DNA of 64,000 bases from JBBQCW01 sp038319025 (GTDB lineage Bacteria > Actinomycetota > Thermoleophilia > Solirubrobacterales > Solirubrobacteraceae): NCBI GenBank assembly GCA_038319025.1, contig JBBQCW010000013.1, forward strand, positions 23,474 through 87,473, in the 5' to 3' direction. A model generated the notes under the pieces. The model was not told the DNA's origin and ran no database searches. It saw only the letters and a list, made by a program, of their open reading frames with translations. This document shows positions 15,145 to 25,154 of the stretch, in pieces. The position numbers and the translations under genes are program-made. Position 1 is the first letter of the stretch, and each line of letters begins with the position of its first letter.

Positions 15145-18100
15145 TCAGCGGCAGAGTCGGCCGCCGCGCAGCTTGCCGACCCCGCCAGACGCCTTCCGCG
15201 GCTTGATCGTTGCTGCGCTGCTGCGTCCTGGCACGCCGTCGGCCCCGATGGCGGCGATGGCCACCTTGACCGTCGTACCACGCGGCACGCGCGTCACCCG
15301 CAGGGCACCGCACCGGCCAGCGAGGAAGCGCGAAAGCGGACTCCGGCCCGCAACCTGCACGGTCGCGCCGTACTGCTGCGCGCCCACCGTCGCGGCCCAG
15401 CGCACCGTCACAGTGGACCCACTCCGCCGCAGGGAAACGCGCGGGCGTGCGGTACGCGCCTTCGCCTTGGCCCGGAACCGGGCCACGATCGCGCCGTCGG
15501 TGGGCAGGCCTCCGCGGGTGACCTCGGCCTCGATCGCCCGCGATCCGCCAGGCCCGTCGGCGGGCGTGAAGGCAACCGATGCACAGCGACGGGTGCCGCC
15601 CTCGATCTTGACCTGCCGACCGGGGCACGCGCGGCCGCGCAGCTTGGGCGCGACGACGTGGCGCACGGCATCCTGGCCGCCGCCGCCGGCCGCCGTCTCG
15701 ACCAGTGCGACCGCGCCGCCGTGCGGCACGACATACGAGACATCCAACCGCTTGCGCGCGCCGCCCGCGTTCCGTATCCGCCCACGGGCGCTGAACCGCG
15801 CCAATGCCTTCGCGGTGTCCAGGCCGGTGATCGGGTTGCCCTCGTCCAGGGCGGTTACGGTGTAGGCGCCGGGCCGCAGGTCACCGAGGGCGACGTTGGT
15901 CGAGTTGTCCTGCGGGTTGCGAATGACGACACGGGTGGCCGTGCGCTCGAGCGGAACGTCCGCCGGGAGACTGATGTCGAAGCCGCCCGGGCCGGTGATG
16001 CGTATTCCAGGCGGCGCATGGGCTCCCACGGCCCGCAGGCCGATGGCCCGAGCGCCGGCGGGCACCGTGACCAGCGACGGGCCCCCGCTCGCAGCGGCAC
16101 GAGCAACGATGGTCGGCCGGTAGGCGTCAAACGAGCATGTACCTCCGAGCACCTCGAGCTTCTTGGTATCCCAGGTGTAGCCAAAGCCGGCGCCGAACCA
16201 GGAGGTGGCAGTCACGCACGCGGCCACGCCGGTGTTTGACACGATCGCCTTGCCGCCGGCGCAGAATGTGTCGCTGCCGTCCGGCGGGCACAGAGTCACG
16301 CCACCTTCGACGAAGAACTCCTTGGTCTTCGGTGCGTAAGCGCCGGCCACCGAGCCCTTGAGGATGAGGAATCCCGCCACACGGGCGTTGACAGCGACGC
16401 TGGCTCCAAATGTGCCGCTGGAGAATACCTGCACGCCACCAGAGCCGATGCGTCCGAAGTCCTTGATGGAGACATCCCCGTCGAAGCCCAGGCTCCATTT
16501 TTCGGGGGTCCGGGTGTTCACACGGTAGGAGATGCTTCCGTCGACCGTGACCAGTGAGCCACTGCCCACCGGCACCAAGCCGATGCCGACCGTGCCCTTG
16601 ATGGCGAACTCCGGGTTGGCGGTCGTCGGCAGGCAGAGGCCCGCGCCCAGCGTCTCGAGGCTCACTCCGTCGGCGATCGGGATCCCCAGCTGCGCGCCGA
16701 AACCGCCCAGCGACCGTAGCTCCGGTCCGGTCCCGCTGCCGTAGACCCCGATCTGCGTTCTCGCTGGCGTCGGCAACTGGAGCGCCACGGCCGTCGACCA
16801 ATGCGCCCCGCTGGGCTCGTCGTCGGGCTTGCAGGTCAGGTAGCCCTCGTTGCCGGATTGCGTCGCGTTCAGCGGCCCTTTCTTGAACTCGTAGGGGGTC
16901 GGCTGCGCGCACTCCTGCACGGCTGTGCTGCCGCCGGGGATGAGGGCGAAGCAGGCGCGGTTGACCTTGAGCGGGCCGAGGTACAGATCCTCCACGGTGA
17001 AGTTCACGCCGTTGGAGTTGACCGCGCCCGTCTCGTCGACCTTCACGGCCACGGCGGCCGAGACGCCGCCATCGCCGGACGCGAACTTAAACACCTCGGG
17101 CAGTGCCACCTTGAGCGCGAACGAGGCGTAGTAGGGGCCGTCCTTCCCACTGCGTCCCAGGCTCAGGCCGAAGTTGCCCGCGAGCTTGAGCCCGTACACC
17201 GAGCCTTTGGCCCCGAGGCTGACCAGGCTCTTCTCGTCGACCGGGTTGTCGGCCGTGGGCAGCTTGAGGTTCAGCGGGCCCTGGTAGACCACCACGCCAT
17301 CCAGGCTCAGCTGCCCCGCCCCTTCGTCCTGGACCTTGAGCGACGGGCTCTTGGCATTGGGGTCCACGATGAACTTCTTGCCGAAGGTCTGCAGCGGCAC
17401 GCCGTTGAGGCGCAGGACCGTTCCGGTCTGCGAACCGTAGGTCCCGGTGACCAGCCGGGTCAGGCACCCCGTCACTTTGGCCAGGCCGGCAACCACCGAG
17501 ATGGGGGCCGTGTTGCCTGCGCACGGCTGGACAGGCTCAGCGCCGCCGCCGCCCGTACCGCCGCCGTTCTCCGGTGGGGGTGGCGGAGGCGGCGCCGGGA
17601 CCACCGTCCGGAAGACCTGGATGCGATCGTTGCCGGTGTCGGCCACATAGACGTTGCCGTCGCGCGGGTCCACCGCGATCCCGTGGGGGTCGTCGAGCTG
17701 CCCGTTGCCGGCCCCCGGCACGCCGAACTGGGTTAGGTAGTGGCCGGCCAGGTCGAAGGCCTGCACGCGCGCGTTCCCCTGATCGACGACGTAGAGGACC
17801 CGGCGGACCTGGTCAAGCGCGATGCCCGACGGGTCGTCGAACCGGCCGTCATACGCGCTGTTGCCGCACGGCGGACTTGGCGGACTTGGGGCATCGGCGC
17901 AGCGCCCAGGCGTGCCGATGTCGCGCACGAAGGCGCCATCGGCACCATATACGCGTACCCGGCCGTTGCCCTGGTCCGCGACGAAGATGGTGCCCGCCCG
18001 GCTGACGGCGATCCCATCGGCGCCCTGACCGGCCATCGGGCCGGCAAAGCCGCTGCCGAGCTGGCGCAGGAAGCCGCCGGCGGCGTCGTACTCCTGCACG

Positions 18101-20320
18101 GATTTGAACGGCGCGTCGGTGACGTACAGGTGTCCGTTAAACGGGCTGACGGCCACGTCTCGCGGGTGGTTTGTGCTGCCCGGGAAGTTCACGGACCCGT
18201 CCTGGGCAAACTGGAAGGCGTACGTGGGCGGAGCCGTCAAGGTGTCGTAGGCCTGTACGCGCGGACCGAGCTGCGCACCGGTGTCAACGACGAACGCCCG
18301 ACGATTGCGAAGCGCCAAGCCGGCGGGATTGCGCAGCTCACCGGCGCCGCTGCCGTAGGTGCCCACCTTGGTGACGAAGCCACCCTGTAAAAAGGTTTCC
18401 AGTCGGCTGTTGCCGAAGTCGCTGACGAGCACGTACGGCGGGGAGTTGCTCTGGTCCACGGCCACATCCCACGGCTTGTCGAACTGGCCGTCGGCCGACC
18501 CGTGCGATCCCCACTGAGACTGGTACTGGTAGATCGGGGTGCGCGCCGGCGGGCTCTCATCGTCAGCCCTCGGAGTCACCTCGAGGGTCACGGTGTCACT
18601 GTCATCCTCACCGGCCACCCCGTTGTCAGGCGTGCTGTTGGGGTCGACCACGTCGCTGCGCGTGATCTCGTACCCGGCGGTCGGCTGGCTGTAGCCGTTC
18701 CCGAACGCGACGGTCAGCGAGAGGGTGTAGCTCTGCCCTGCCCCGATCGACACGCCGATCGACCAGACGGATGTGGCAGGGTTGTACAGGCCGGTGCCGG
18801 CGACCGAGTTCTGCAGGGCGGTGCCACCGGGGACCGGCGCACGCACCGTGATCGGGCCGGTGGCGGTCGCCGGCCCGTCGTTGGTTACCTTCACGGTGAT
18901 GGCCGCCGACCCGCCCTCCTGGACTTGGCTCGCGCTCGGTGTGACCGTGAGCCGCAGGTTCGCCGCGCTGGTGCGCAGATCGGCTGGCAGCAGCACGTTG
19001 GCGGCGCCCGCCATCGAGCCGGCGCTGTCGCCCACGGACCCTGAGGCGTCGTTGCCCAGCCTCCCGAACAGGCCTCGGCCCCAGCACCGGACCTTCCCGG
19101 TGACGAGCAGCGCGCACGCGAAGTCGCCGCCCGCGGTGACGGTCAGCGCGTCGGCCGGCAGGATCACGTCGCCGGCCGCTGCCATGGATCCGGGCGTAGT
19201 GCCGATGTCGTCCTGGCTGTCGCGGCCGTTGGCGCCCGAGTACCCGAATCCCCAGCAGCGCACCTTGCCGGTGACGAGCACGGCACAGGTGTTCGAGTCG
19301 CCCGCGCTCACCACCTTGACGGCCGCCGGGAGAGGCACATCCTGGGCCGCGGCCATCGAACCGGGCGCGTCGCCGATCGTGTCCGTGGAGTCGGCGCCGA
19401 GCTGGCCGCCCCCGTTGTACCCCCAACAGCGCAGCCGGCCGGTCTGTGCCGGGCTGGTGGTGTCGAAGACGGCGCAGGCGTGCAGGCTGCCCATCGCGAT
19501 CGCGCGGACCTTGGCGGTGGGCGGGAGGATCACGTCGGGCGTATCCTCCACCGAACCTGGCGAATCGCCTGTGTTGCCCACGGAATCGTGGCCCAGTCTG
19601 CCGTTCTGGCCGTCGCCCCAGCAGCGCGCTTTGCCCGTCGTCATGATGGCGCAGGTGGCGCCACCACCAGTGGCTACGGCCGTTGCGGGGTCGGGCAGCG
19701 GGACTTCGACCGTATCCTCCCCGCGCGTGACATCCAGGGTGTCGTCGCTGCCCAGGGCGCCGTAGGTTCCCCTGCCCCAGCAGCGCACCTTGCCCGTGAC
19801 CATCAGGGCGCACGAGTGGGTACCGTCCGTGCTGACCGCGCGGGCCGGACCCGGCAGCCCAACGTCGGCCGCGTCCTCGATCCGATGGTTCGTCCCATTG
19901 TCACCCACGTTGTGCGCGGGGAGGCCCTGGCCCAGGGCCCCGAAACTCCCGCCCCCCCCAACACACCACCCGGCGGGTCGTGCGCAGGGCGCACGTTGCC
20001 GTACCGCCGGTCGACACCGCGGCCAACGTGGTGGGCGACGGGACGCTGACGTTGCCGGCCGCCGCCATGGACCCGGCCGTGGCGCCGATGTCTCCCGTGC
20101 CGTTCTGGCCGAGCTGACCGTTGAACCCATAGCCCCAGCAGCGCACGCTGCGGCCCGGCAGCACGGCGCAGGCATGGTCGAGGCCGCTGTCCAAGGTGCC
20201 GCTGGTGAAGGAGCCGTCGACCGCCTCCCCGACATCGGCCTGGGCCGGCGTGGCCGACATGGCGCCCGCGACAAGGATCACGCCGACGGCGAGACGCCCA
20301 GATGCCTGGAAGAGCGACAT
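15145..20320 (-). pseudogene. Giant secreted RCC1-DUF11-NHL protein with a frameshift in a G8 run
   Basis: From ATG 20320 the frame encodes a signal peptide (LAVGVILVAGAMSATPAQA) and the first two RCC1-type repeats (CAVLPGRSVRCWG, CALRTTRRVVCWG). It then runs off frame at a run of eight G (sense strand, 19952-19959). The next frame continues SFGALGQG and stays open to TGA at 15145. Removing one G restores a 1,724-residue protein. Domain order: seven RCC1-like repeats, one DUF11-like domain (NLRLTVTPSASQVQEGGS), NHL propeller repeats (FDKPWDVAVDQS, VRVYGADGAFVRDIG), a Pro/Gly linker, a long beta-rich region with cysteines and a basic C-terminus. It may be a sequencing error, a real mutation or a phase-variable tract; the open downstream frame argues against an old pseudogene. 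Confidence 0.75.
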
Positions 20321-20389
20321 CTGCCGATTATAGGGCGCTCGACACGGTGGGGCAATCCTGTTGCGGAGACACCCTCAGGCGAGACGCCC

Positions 20390-22039
20390 TCAGGCCAGAT
20401 TCGACTTGCGCGGGTACACCACCGTCGGATCGGTCAGCACGTTGACGAGCGCAGGCTTCCCGGATGAGAACGCCGCCGCCAGCGCGGGCTTGACCTCTTC
20501 GGGGGTGCGCACCAGCGCGCCGTGCCCGCCGAGCGCCTCGACCACCGTGTCGTAGCGCAGCTCAGGCTGCAGGTCGGCGGCGACCGAGTATCCGTAGAGG
20601 AACTCCATCGGGTGCTTCTCCAGAGCCCAGATCCCGTTGTTGCCCATGACGCCGACCACGTTCACGCCGTGCCGCACGAGCGTGTCGAACTCCATCGCGC
20701 TGAACCCGAAAGCTCCGTCGCCGAGCATCAGGACCACCTGGCGCTCGGGGTGGGCCAGCTTGGCCGCCAGCGCGTAGCCGGGGCCACTGCCCAGGCAGCC
20801 GAACGGCCCGGGATCCAGCCAACAGCCGGGCTGGTAGGTGTTCATCACACGACCGGCGAAGGAGACGAAGTCGCCGCCGTCGCCGATCACGATCGCGTCG
20901 CGGTCGAGAATCTCGTCCAACTCCGCGTAAAGGCGCATCGGATGCAGCGGACCGCGCGGGTCGTTGCGGTCGGCCGCCTCGCCGGCGAGCTTCTCGGTCT
21001 CCACGTTGCGCAGCTGTTCCACCCAGGGTGCCGTCGACGGGCCGTCCGCGGCGCCGTCACGCAGTGCGCGCAGAATGGTGGGGATCGAGCCGTACAGCTC
21101 GGCGGCGACCGGGCGCGGGTGGGCGCGCAGCGGCTCGGCGCGATCGATCACGACGAGCTCAGTGTTCTCACCGAACGAGCCGCCGAAGCCCAGGCGGAAG
21201 TCCATCGGCACGCCGATCACCAGGGCGACGTCGGCGTCGGTCAGGCCTGCCCCGCGCGCGCGGGAAAAGAACAGTTCGTGGTCGGCGGGCACGCAACCGC
21301 GAGCCAGGCCGTTGAGAAACACCGGGATCCCGAGTTCCTGGGCCAGATGCAGAAGCTCGACCTCGCCGTGGCCCCAGTACATGTTGGTGCCGGCCATGAT
21401 GACGGGCCGCGTCGCGTTCTTCAGGAGGGCGATCGCGCGTTCCAGTGCACCGCCGTCCGGGTCAGGCCCGTCGCCGCCGGCGGGAAGCGCGACACCCTCG
21501 CCGGGCACCTCGGCCTCCATGAACACGTGGTCGAGCGGCAGGTCCACGAACGTCGGACCCGAGTGCGGCGTGACCGCTATCCGCAGCGCTTCGTCCACCA
21601 ACGCGGGGATCGCCTCGGTGCTGTGCGCCGTGACCGCAGACTTCGTCAGCGGCTCGACAAACGGCACGTGATCGATCTCCTGCAATGAGCCCTGCCCCCA
21701 ACGCATATCCGGGGCGCGGCCGCCGAGCACGACCATCGGGGAGTTGTTGGCCTGGGCCGAGCCCATTGCGCTCATGCCGTTCGTCACCCCGGGGCCGGCC
21801 GTCAGCGCGGCCACGCCTGGCTCACGGGTGACCTTTGCCCAGCCCTCGGCGGCGAAAGCGGCCGCCGATTCGTGGCGCACGTCGACGATGTCGATGCCCT
21901 CCTTCAGGCAACCGTCGTAAAGCGAGAACAGGTGTCCGCCCGACAACGTGAACAGCTTCGTCACCCCGTGGCGTTTCAGCCGCTTGGCGATCAGGTGGCC
22001 GCCATGGATCTGCGTGCTCTGCTCAGAATCGGTGCTCAT
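20390..22039 (-). CDS. Thiamine diphosphate-dependent enzyme, acetolactate synthase large-subunit-like
   Basis: A 549-residue protein with the three-domain layout of the acetohydroxyacid synthase family. The N-terminal PYR domain has the cofactor-activating Glu in DVRHESAAAFAAEGWAK (near residue 58). The middle domain has VIMAGTNMYWGHGE. The C-terminal PP domain has the ThDP/metal motif GDGAFGFSAMEFDTLVRHGVN ending in NN. The family includes acetolactate synthase, oxalyl-CoA decarboxylase and 2-hydroxyacyl-CoA lyase. No small regulatory subunit (ilvN) or other ilv gene is adjacent, so a role outside valine synthesis is quite possible. The ATG at 22039 is the natural start. Confidence 0.85.
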   Translation of the reverse strand: MSTDSEQSTQIHGGHLIAKRLKRHGVTKLFTLSGGHLFSLYDGCLKEGIDIVDVRHESAAAFAAEGWAKVTREPGVAALTAGPGVTNGMSAMGSAQANNSPMVVLGGRAPDMRWGQGSLQEIDHVPFVEPLTKSAVTAHSTEAIPALVDEALRIAVTPHSGPTFVDLPLDHVFMEAEVPGEGVALPAGGDGPDPDGGALERAIALLKNATRPVIMAGTNMYWGHGEVELLHLAQELGIPVFLNGLARGCVPADHELFFSRARGAGLTDADVALVIGVPMDFRLGFGGSFGENTELVVIDRAEPLRAHPRPVAAELYGSIPTILRALRDGAADGPSTAPWVEQLRNVETEKLAGEAADRNDPRGPLHPMRLYAELDEILDRDAIVIGDGGDFVSFAGRVMNTYQPGCWLDPGPFGCLGSGPGYALAAKLAHPERQVVLMLGDGAFGFSAMEFDTLVRHGVNVVGVMGNNGIWALEKHPMEFLYGYSVAADLQPELRYDTVVEALGGHGALVRTPEEVKPALAAAFSSGKPALVNVLTDPTVVYPRKSNLA

Positions 22040-22085
22040 GGCCGCGACCCTACTGACACCGTGTCATCTCCTCGGCGCCGCCCTA

Positions 22086-22169
22086 TGCCCGGGGAGGGTC
22101 TCGAACCCCCACGCCCTTGCGGGCAGCCGATTTTAAGTCGGCCGCGTCTACCCGTTCCGCCACCCGGGC
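22086..22169 (-). tRNA. tRNA-Leu (TAA)
   Basis: An 84-nt class II tRNA with a GCCCGGG/CCCGGGC acceptor stem, anticodon loop CTTAAAA (anticodon TAA), a long variable arm (TGCCCGCAAGGGCGT) and the T-arm GGGGG-TTCGAGA-CCCTC. CCA is not encoded. Confidence 0.95.
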
Positions 22170-22321
22170 TGGGTGGGCGGCGCAAGCGTAGATCAGGGAT
22201 TGCCAGAGCGCACGGGCGGGCACACTCATTCATGCCTAGTTCATTCCTGCGCGAGCTACCCTGAAGACCGCAACTTCACCGTCCTCCAGGGGTTCTCACG
22301 CCTGAGAGCACGCTTTCCACT

Positions 22322-23836
22322 ATGGAAGTCTCCACACTCGATACCACCGGCGCTTCTGGCCTACGCGGCCCGACACCACTCCTCCGACTCCAGTCGGATG
22401 AGCGTCTCGTCACGCTCACGCGGCGCGGCAATCAGGCCGCCTATGAGGCCCTTGTCTCCCGGTACCAGTCGCGTCTGCTCGCATTCTGCCGGCACATGCT
22501 CGGCAGCAAGGAAGACGCCGAAGACGTGCTTCAGGAGGTCTTTGCGGCCTCCTACTCGGCGCTGCTCGCCGACGACCGTGCGATCAATGTTCGGCCGTGG
22601 TTCTACCGGATCGCCCGCAACCGCTCGCTGAACCACCTGCGCCGCAAGACGGCTATCGGCGTGGATTCGATGGACATCCATCTGGCCGACCACGGCGCCA
22701 CGACGGCCGACCGCGTACACCAGCGCGAAGAGTTCCGGCTGCTTATGGGCGACGTACAGGAGCTCGCCGAGACGCAGCGCACCGCGCTCCTCCTGCGGGA
22801 GATCGACAACCTTTCCTACGAGCAGATAGCCGAAGCGATGGACACCACGGTGCCGTCGGTCAAGTCGCTGCTGGTACGTGCCCGCGTGGGCCTGGCCGAA
22901 GCCTCCGAGGCCCGCGCCCTGAGCTGCGACGAGGTTCGCGTCGAACTGGGCGAAGTGGCCGAGGGCCTGAAGAAGCTCTCCCAGCCCGCCCGCCGTCACT
23001 GCCGTTCCTGCGAGCGCTGCGGCACGTTCCGCGATCACCTCAAGGACACGAACAAGACGCTGGCCCTGATCTTCCCGGTCGCGCCGTTCCTCCTCTTCAA
23101 GAAGTTCGTGCTCGCCCAGCTCGGTACCACCGCCAGCGCCAGCACCGCCACGACCGTGGCCACCAGCGCCGGTAGCGCGGGTGCCGGCAGCGCGCTCTCG
23201 GCCACCGTGACCGCCGTCGCCTCCAAGGCCGTCGCCGGCCTGGCCGCCGCCGCGATCGTCACGGCAGGTGCCGTCGAGGTCAACCACGCTCGCAGCGCAC
23301 CGACCCGCCACGCGACGCCGGTCGCCTCGGTCATTACGCCCGCAGCCATCGTCCCGGTCGCCCTGAGCTCCAAGCCTCAGCCCGAGGTCGCCACCGTCGC
23401 CGCCAAGCCGGCCGACGACGTGGCCAAGGCCGCCGCGGCCGCCGCCGCCGCTGATGCTGCGGCCAAGAAGCCGGTCGTCACCACACCGGCCGTCGCTGTC
23501 GCCCCGGCCGCCCCCGTCGTCCCCGCCGTTCCGGTACCGCCGGTCAGCGGCGGTACGCAGACCGGCGGCGACACCACGGTGCTGCCGGTCGGTCCGGGCA
23601 CCGCGCCGACCGAACCGGTGATTGCGGGCTCCCCGGATGTAGCCTCCCCGGCCGTGCCGACCGACACGACGCCGACCAACCCCGTCGTGCCCACTCCCCC
23701 GGTAGACATCACGCCGGATCCGGTCGTCACGCCCGAGGTTCCCCCGGCGACGGGCTCTGGCATCGTCCCCGGCGACGCCGCTCCCGGCAGCACGGGCACG
23801 GGCAGCGAGCCCGTCTCGCCGCCGCCCGCTCCGTAA
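22322..23836 (+). CDS. ECF sigma factor fused to a zinc-finger, membrane and Pro/Ala-rich tail
   Basis: A 504-residue protein whose first 200 residues are a standard group 4 sigma factor: region 2 (about 33-110, with EDAEDVLQEVF and RPWFYRIARNRSLNHLRRK) and region 4 (about 145-190, RTALLLREIDNLSYEQIAEAM). A cysteine cluster follows, C202 then H226-C227-x2-C230-x2-C233, like the zinc-binding anti-sigma (ZAS/HC2) fold. Hydrophobic stretches lie at about 246-262 and 303-318. The last 180 residues are Ala/Pro/Thr/Val-rich and low in complexity, as for an extracellular tail. Sigma, anti-sigma and sensor thus appear in one chain, as known for some actinobacterial ECF groups. Release might need proteolysis or a conformational change (inference). 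Confidence 0.88.
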   Translation: MEVSTLDTTGASGLRGPTPLLRLQSDERLVTLTRRGNQAAYEALVSRYQSRLLAFCRHMLGSKEDAEDVLQEVFAASYSALLADDRAINVRPWFYRIARNRSLNHLRRKTAIGVDSMDIHLADHGATTADRVHQREEFRLLMGDVQELAETQRTALLLREIDNLSYEQIAEAMDTTVPSVKSLLVRARVGLAEASEARALSCDEVRVELGEVAEGLKKLSQPARRHCRSCERCGTFRDHLKDTNKTLALIFPVAPFLLFKKFVLAQLGTTASASTATTVATSAGSAGAGSALSATVTAVASKAVAGLAAAAIVTAGAVEVNHARSAPTRHATPVASVITPAAIVPVALSSKPQPEVATVAAKPADDVAKAAAAAAAADAAAKKPVVTTPAVAVAPAAPVVPAVPVPPVSGGTQTGGDTTVLPVGPGTAPTEPVIAGSPDVASPAVPTDTTPTNPVVPTPPVDITPDPVVTPEVPPATGSGIVPGDAAPGSTGTGSEPVSPPPAP

Positions 23837-23863
23837 CCGGCGCTTCCTGCGAGCATCTCCCGG

Positions 23864-24199
23864 ATGAGTGGGGAGATCACGTTCGATGACTTCGCCGTGG
23901 TCGACATGCGCGTCGGCCGCATCACCGACGTGGATGCGTTTCCCGAGGCACGTAAACCCGCGTGGAAGCTCACGATCGACTTCGGCCCTGAGCTCGGCAC
24001 GCGACGCTCGTCGGCGCAGATCACCAACTACTCCGCCGACGAGCTCCGCGACCGTCTCATCGTCGCGGTGATCAATTTCCCGCCCCGTCAGATCGGCCCG
24101 TTCATGAGCGAGGTGCTCGTGCTCGGCACCTATTCCCGCGCTGGCGTCCTGCTGCTGGCACCTGAACCTGACGCAGCGCTCGGCGACCAGGTGGGCTAG
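23864..24199 (+). CDS. csaA: CsaA-type tRNA-binding domain chaperone
   Basis: A 111-residue stand-alone OB-fold tRNA-binding domain. It follows the CsaA pattern closely: ITFDDFAVVDMRVGRI, then FPEARKPAWKLTIDFG, RRSSAQITNYS and INFPPRQIGPFMSEVLVLG. CsaA homodimers are reported as export-related chaperones in Bacillus; the tRNA-binding fold is shared with the C-terminus of MetRS. The gene starts 27 nt after the sigma factor and ends 7 nt from the convergent membrane-protein gene. Confidence 0.9.
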   Translation: MSGEITFDDFAVVDMRVGRITDVDAFPEARKPAWKLTIDFGPELGTRRSSAQITNYSADELRDRLIVAVINFPPRQIGPFMSEVLVLGTYSRAGVLLLAPEPDAALGDQVG

Positions 24200-24205
24200 G
24201 GGACG

Positions 24206-24859
24206 CTAGGGGCGCTCGGTACCGAAGCGGAACGAGCGCAGGGGGAGCTTCAGCGGGCCACTGTGGCCGACGGCGTCCGGGTTGGGCACGGCCACCGAGC
24301 GTGACGCCTGCAGGTCCACGGTCACGCCACGGCGCGGGGAAGGCACGTCGGGATAGAGCAGGTAGCGCCGGCCGTACCACGTCTCCCCGCCCCGCTGGAA
24401 TTGGTAGGCGATCACGTAGCCCGGGTTGAGGTTGATCCGGGCGCGCCCTTCCGAGCGCAGCACGAACCCACGAAACGTGTGGCTCATCTGCGTGATCACG
24501 CCGCCGGCGTAGAGCGGGATCGCTCCCCCTGGGTCGGTGCCGGTGTACGGCGGCAGCGTCCACGGCGTCACGCTCAACCCCTGATGCAGCGCGGCGCCCG
24601 GCGGGGTGTTCAGCCGCAACTCCTGCGGGGCGACCGGCGCCAGGCGACGCAGCCCGTGGTCGTGCAGCAGGTTGAAGGCCACCGGGGTCGCAACGACGAT
24701 TCCCTTTTGCCCCGCGCCGGGGGCGACGAGTAGCCGGTAACCGCTGAACAGCGCCACGAGAACGGCGAAGGCGATCAGAGCCAGCCGCAACCGGGGCCAG
24801 CGCGGGCCGGCCACCTCGGCCAGGGTGGGGCCGTATTCGGGCCGGACGATCGAAGACAC
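24206..24859 (-). CDS. Membrane-anchored protein of unknown function
   Basis: A 217-residue protein from a GTG start. A cytoplasmic N-terminus of about 25 residues precedes one membrane helix (about 27-46, LALIAFAVLVALFSGYRLLV). The rest (about 170 residues) is probably extracytoplasmic, beta-rich with aromatic residues (YVIAYQFQRGGETWYGRRYLLY) and no cysteines or known catalytic motif. I do not recognise the family. It ends 7 nt from csaA on the other strand. Confidence 0.7.
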   Translation of the reverse strand: MSSIVRPEYGPTLAEVAGPRWPRLRLALIAFAVLVALFSGYRLLVAPGAGQKGIVVATPVAFNLLHDHGLRRLAPVAPQELRLNTPPGAALHQGLSVTPWTLPPYTGTDPGGAIPLYAGGVITQMSHTFRGFVLRSEGRARINLNPGYVIAYQFQRGGETWYGRRYLLYPDVPSPRRGVTVDLQASRSVAVPNPDAVGHSGPLKLPLRSFRFGTERP

Positions 24860-24878
24860 GCCAGCCAGGGTACGCGAC

Positions 24879-25154
24879 CTACTCCCCGATGGAGAAGAGC
24901 GCTTCGAGGTCGTGCTTGGAGAACACCTCGAACGCGACCATCGTCTGCGTGCGCACCACTCCGTTCAGGGTCAACAGCTTGCCGGTGACGACATCGGACA
25001 GCAGCTCGTGGCGCGGAACCCGGACGATGGCCACGAAATCCCACTCGCCGGTGACCGAATAGGCCTCGGCCACGCCGTCGATGTCGGCCAGCTCGCCGCC
25101 GAGCGTGCCCATCGCGTCACGTTCGCATTCGATCAGGACCACGGCGTGCGTCAT
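24879..25154 (-). CDS. Lrp/AsnC ligand-binding (RAM) domain protein without a DNA-binding domain
   Basis: Starting at ATG 25154, the 91-residue product is a single alpha-beta RAM domain as found at the C-terminus of Lrp/AsnC regulators: HAVVLIECERDAM, then ADIDGVAEAYSVTGEWDFVAIVRV and the end motif GVVRTQTMVAFEVFSKHD. There is no helix-turn-helix. Stand-alone RAM proteins bind amino acids or small effectors and may modulate full-length partners. The start overlaps the stop of the UPF0173 hydrolase (ATGA), so the two are translationally coupled. Confidence 0.85.
   Translation of the reverse strand: MTHAVVLIECERDAMGTLGGELADIDGVAEAYSVTGEWDFVAIVRVPRHELLSDVVTGKLLTLNGVVRTQTMVAFEVFSKHDLEALFSIGE

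Noticed and set aside
19980..20274. N-terminal extension of the RCC1 gene in the downstream frame
   Set aside because: This part is Arg/Pro/Ala-rich and unlike RCC1. The real N-terminus with signal peptide and two repeats is in the other frame, before the G8 run.
20522..21688. 388-codon rightward frame opposite the ThDP enzyme
   Set aside because: Antisense shadow of a gene with intact ThDP motifs.
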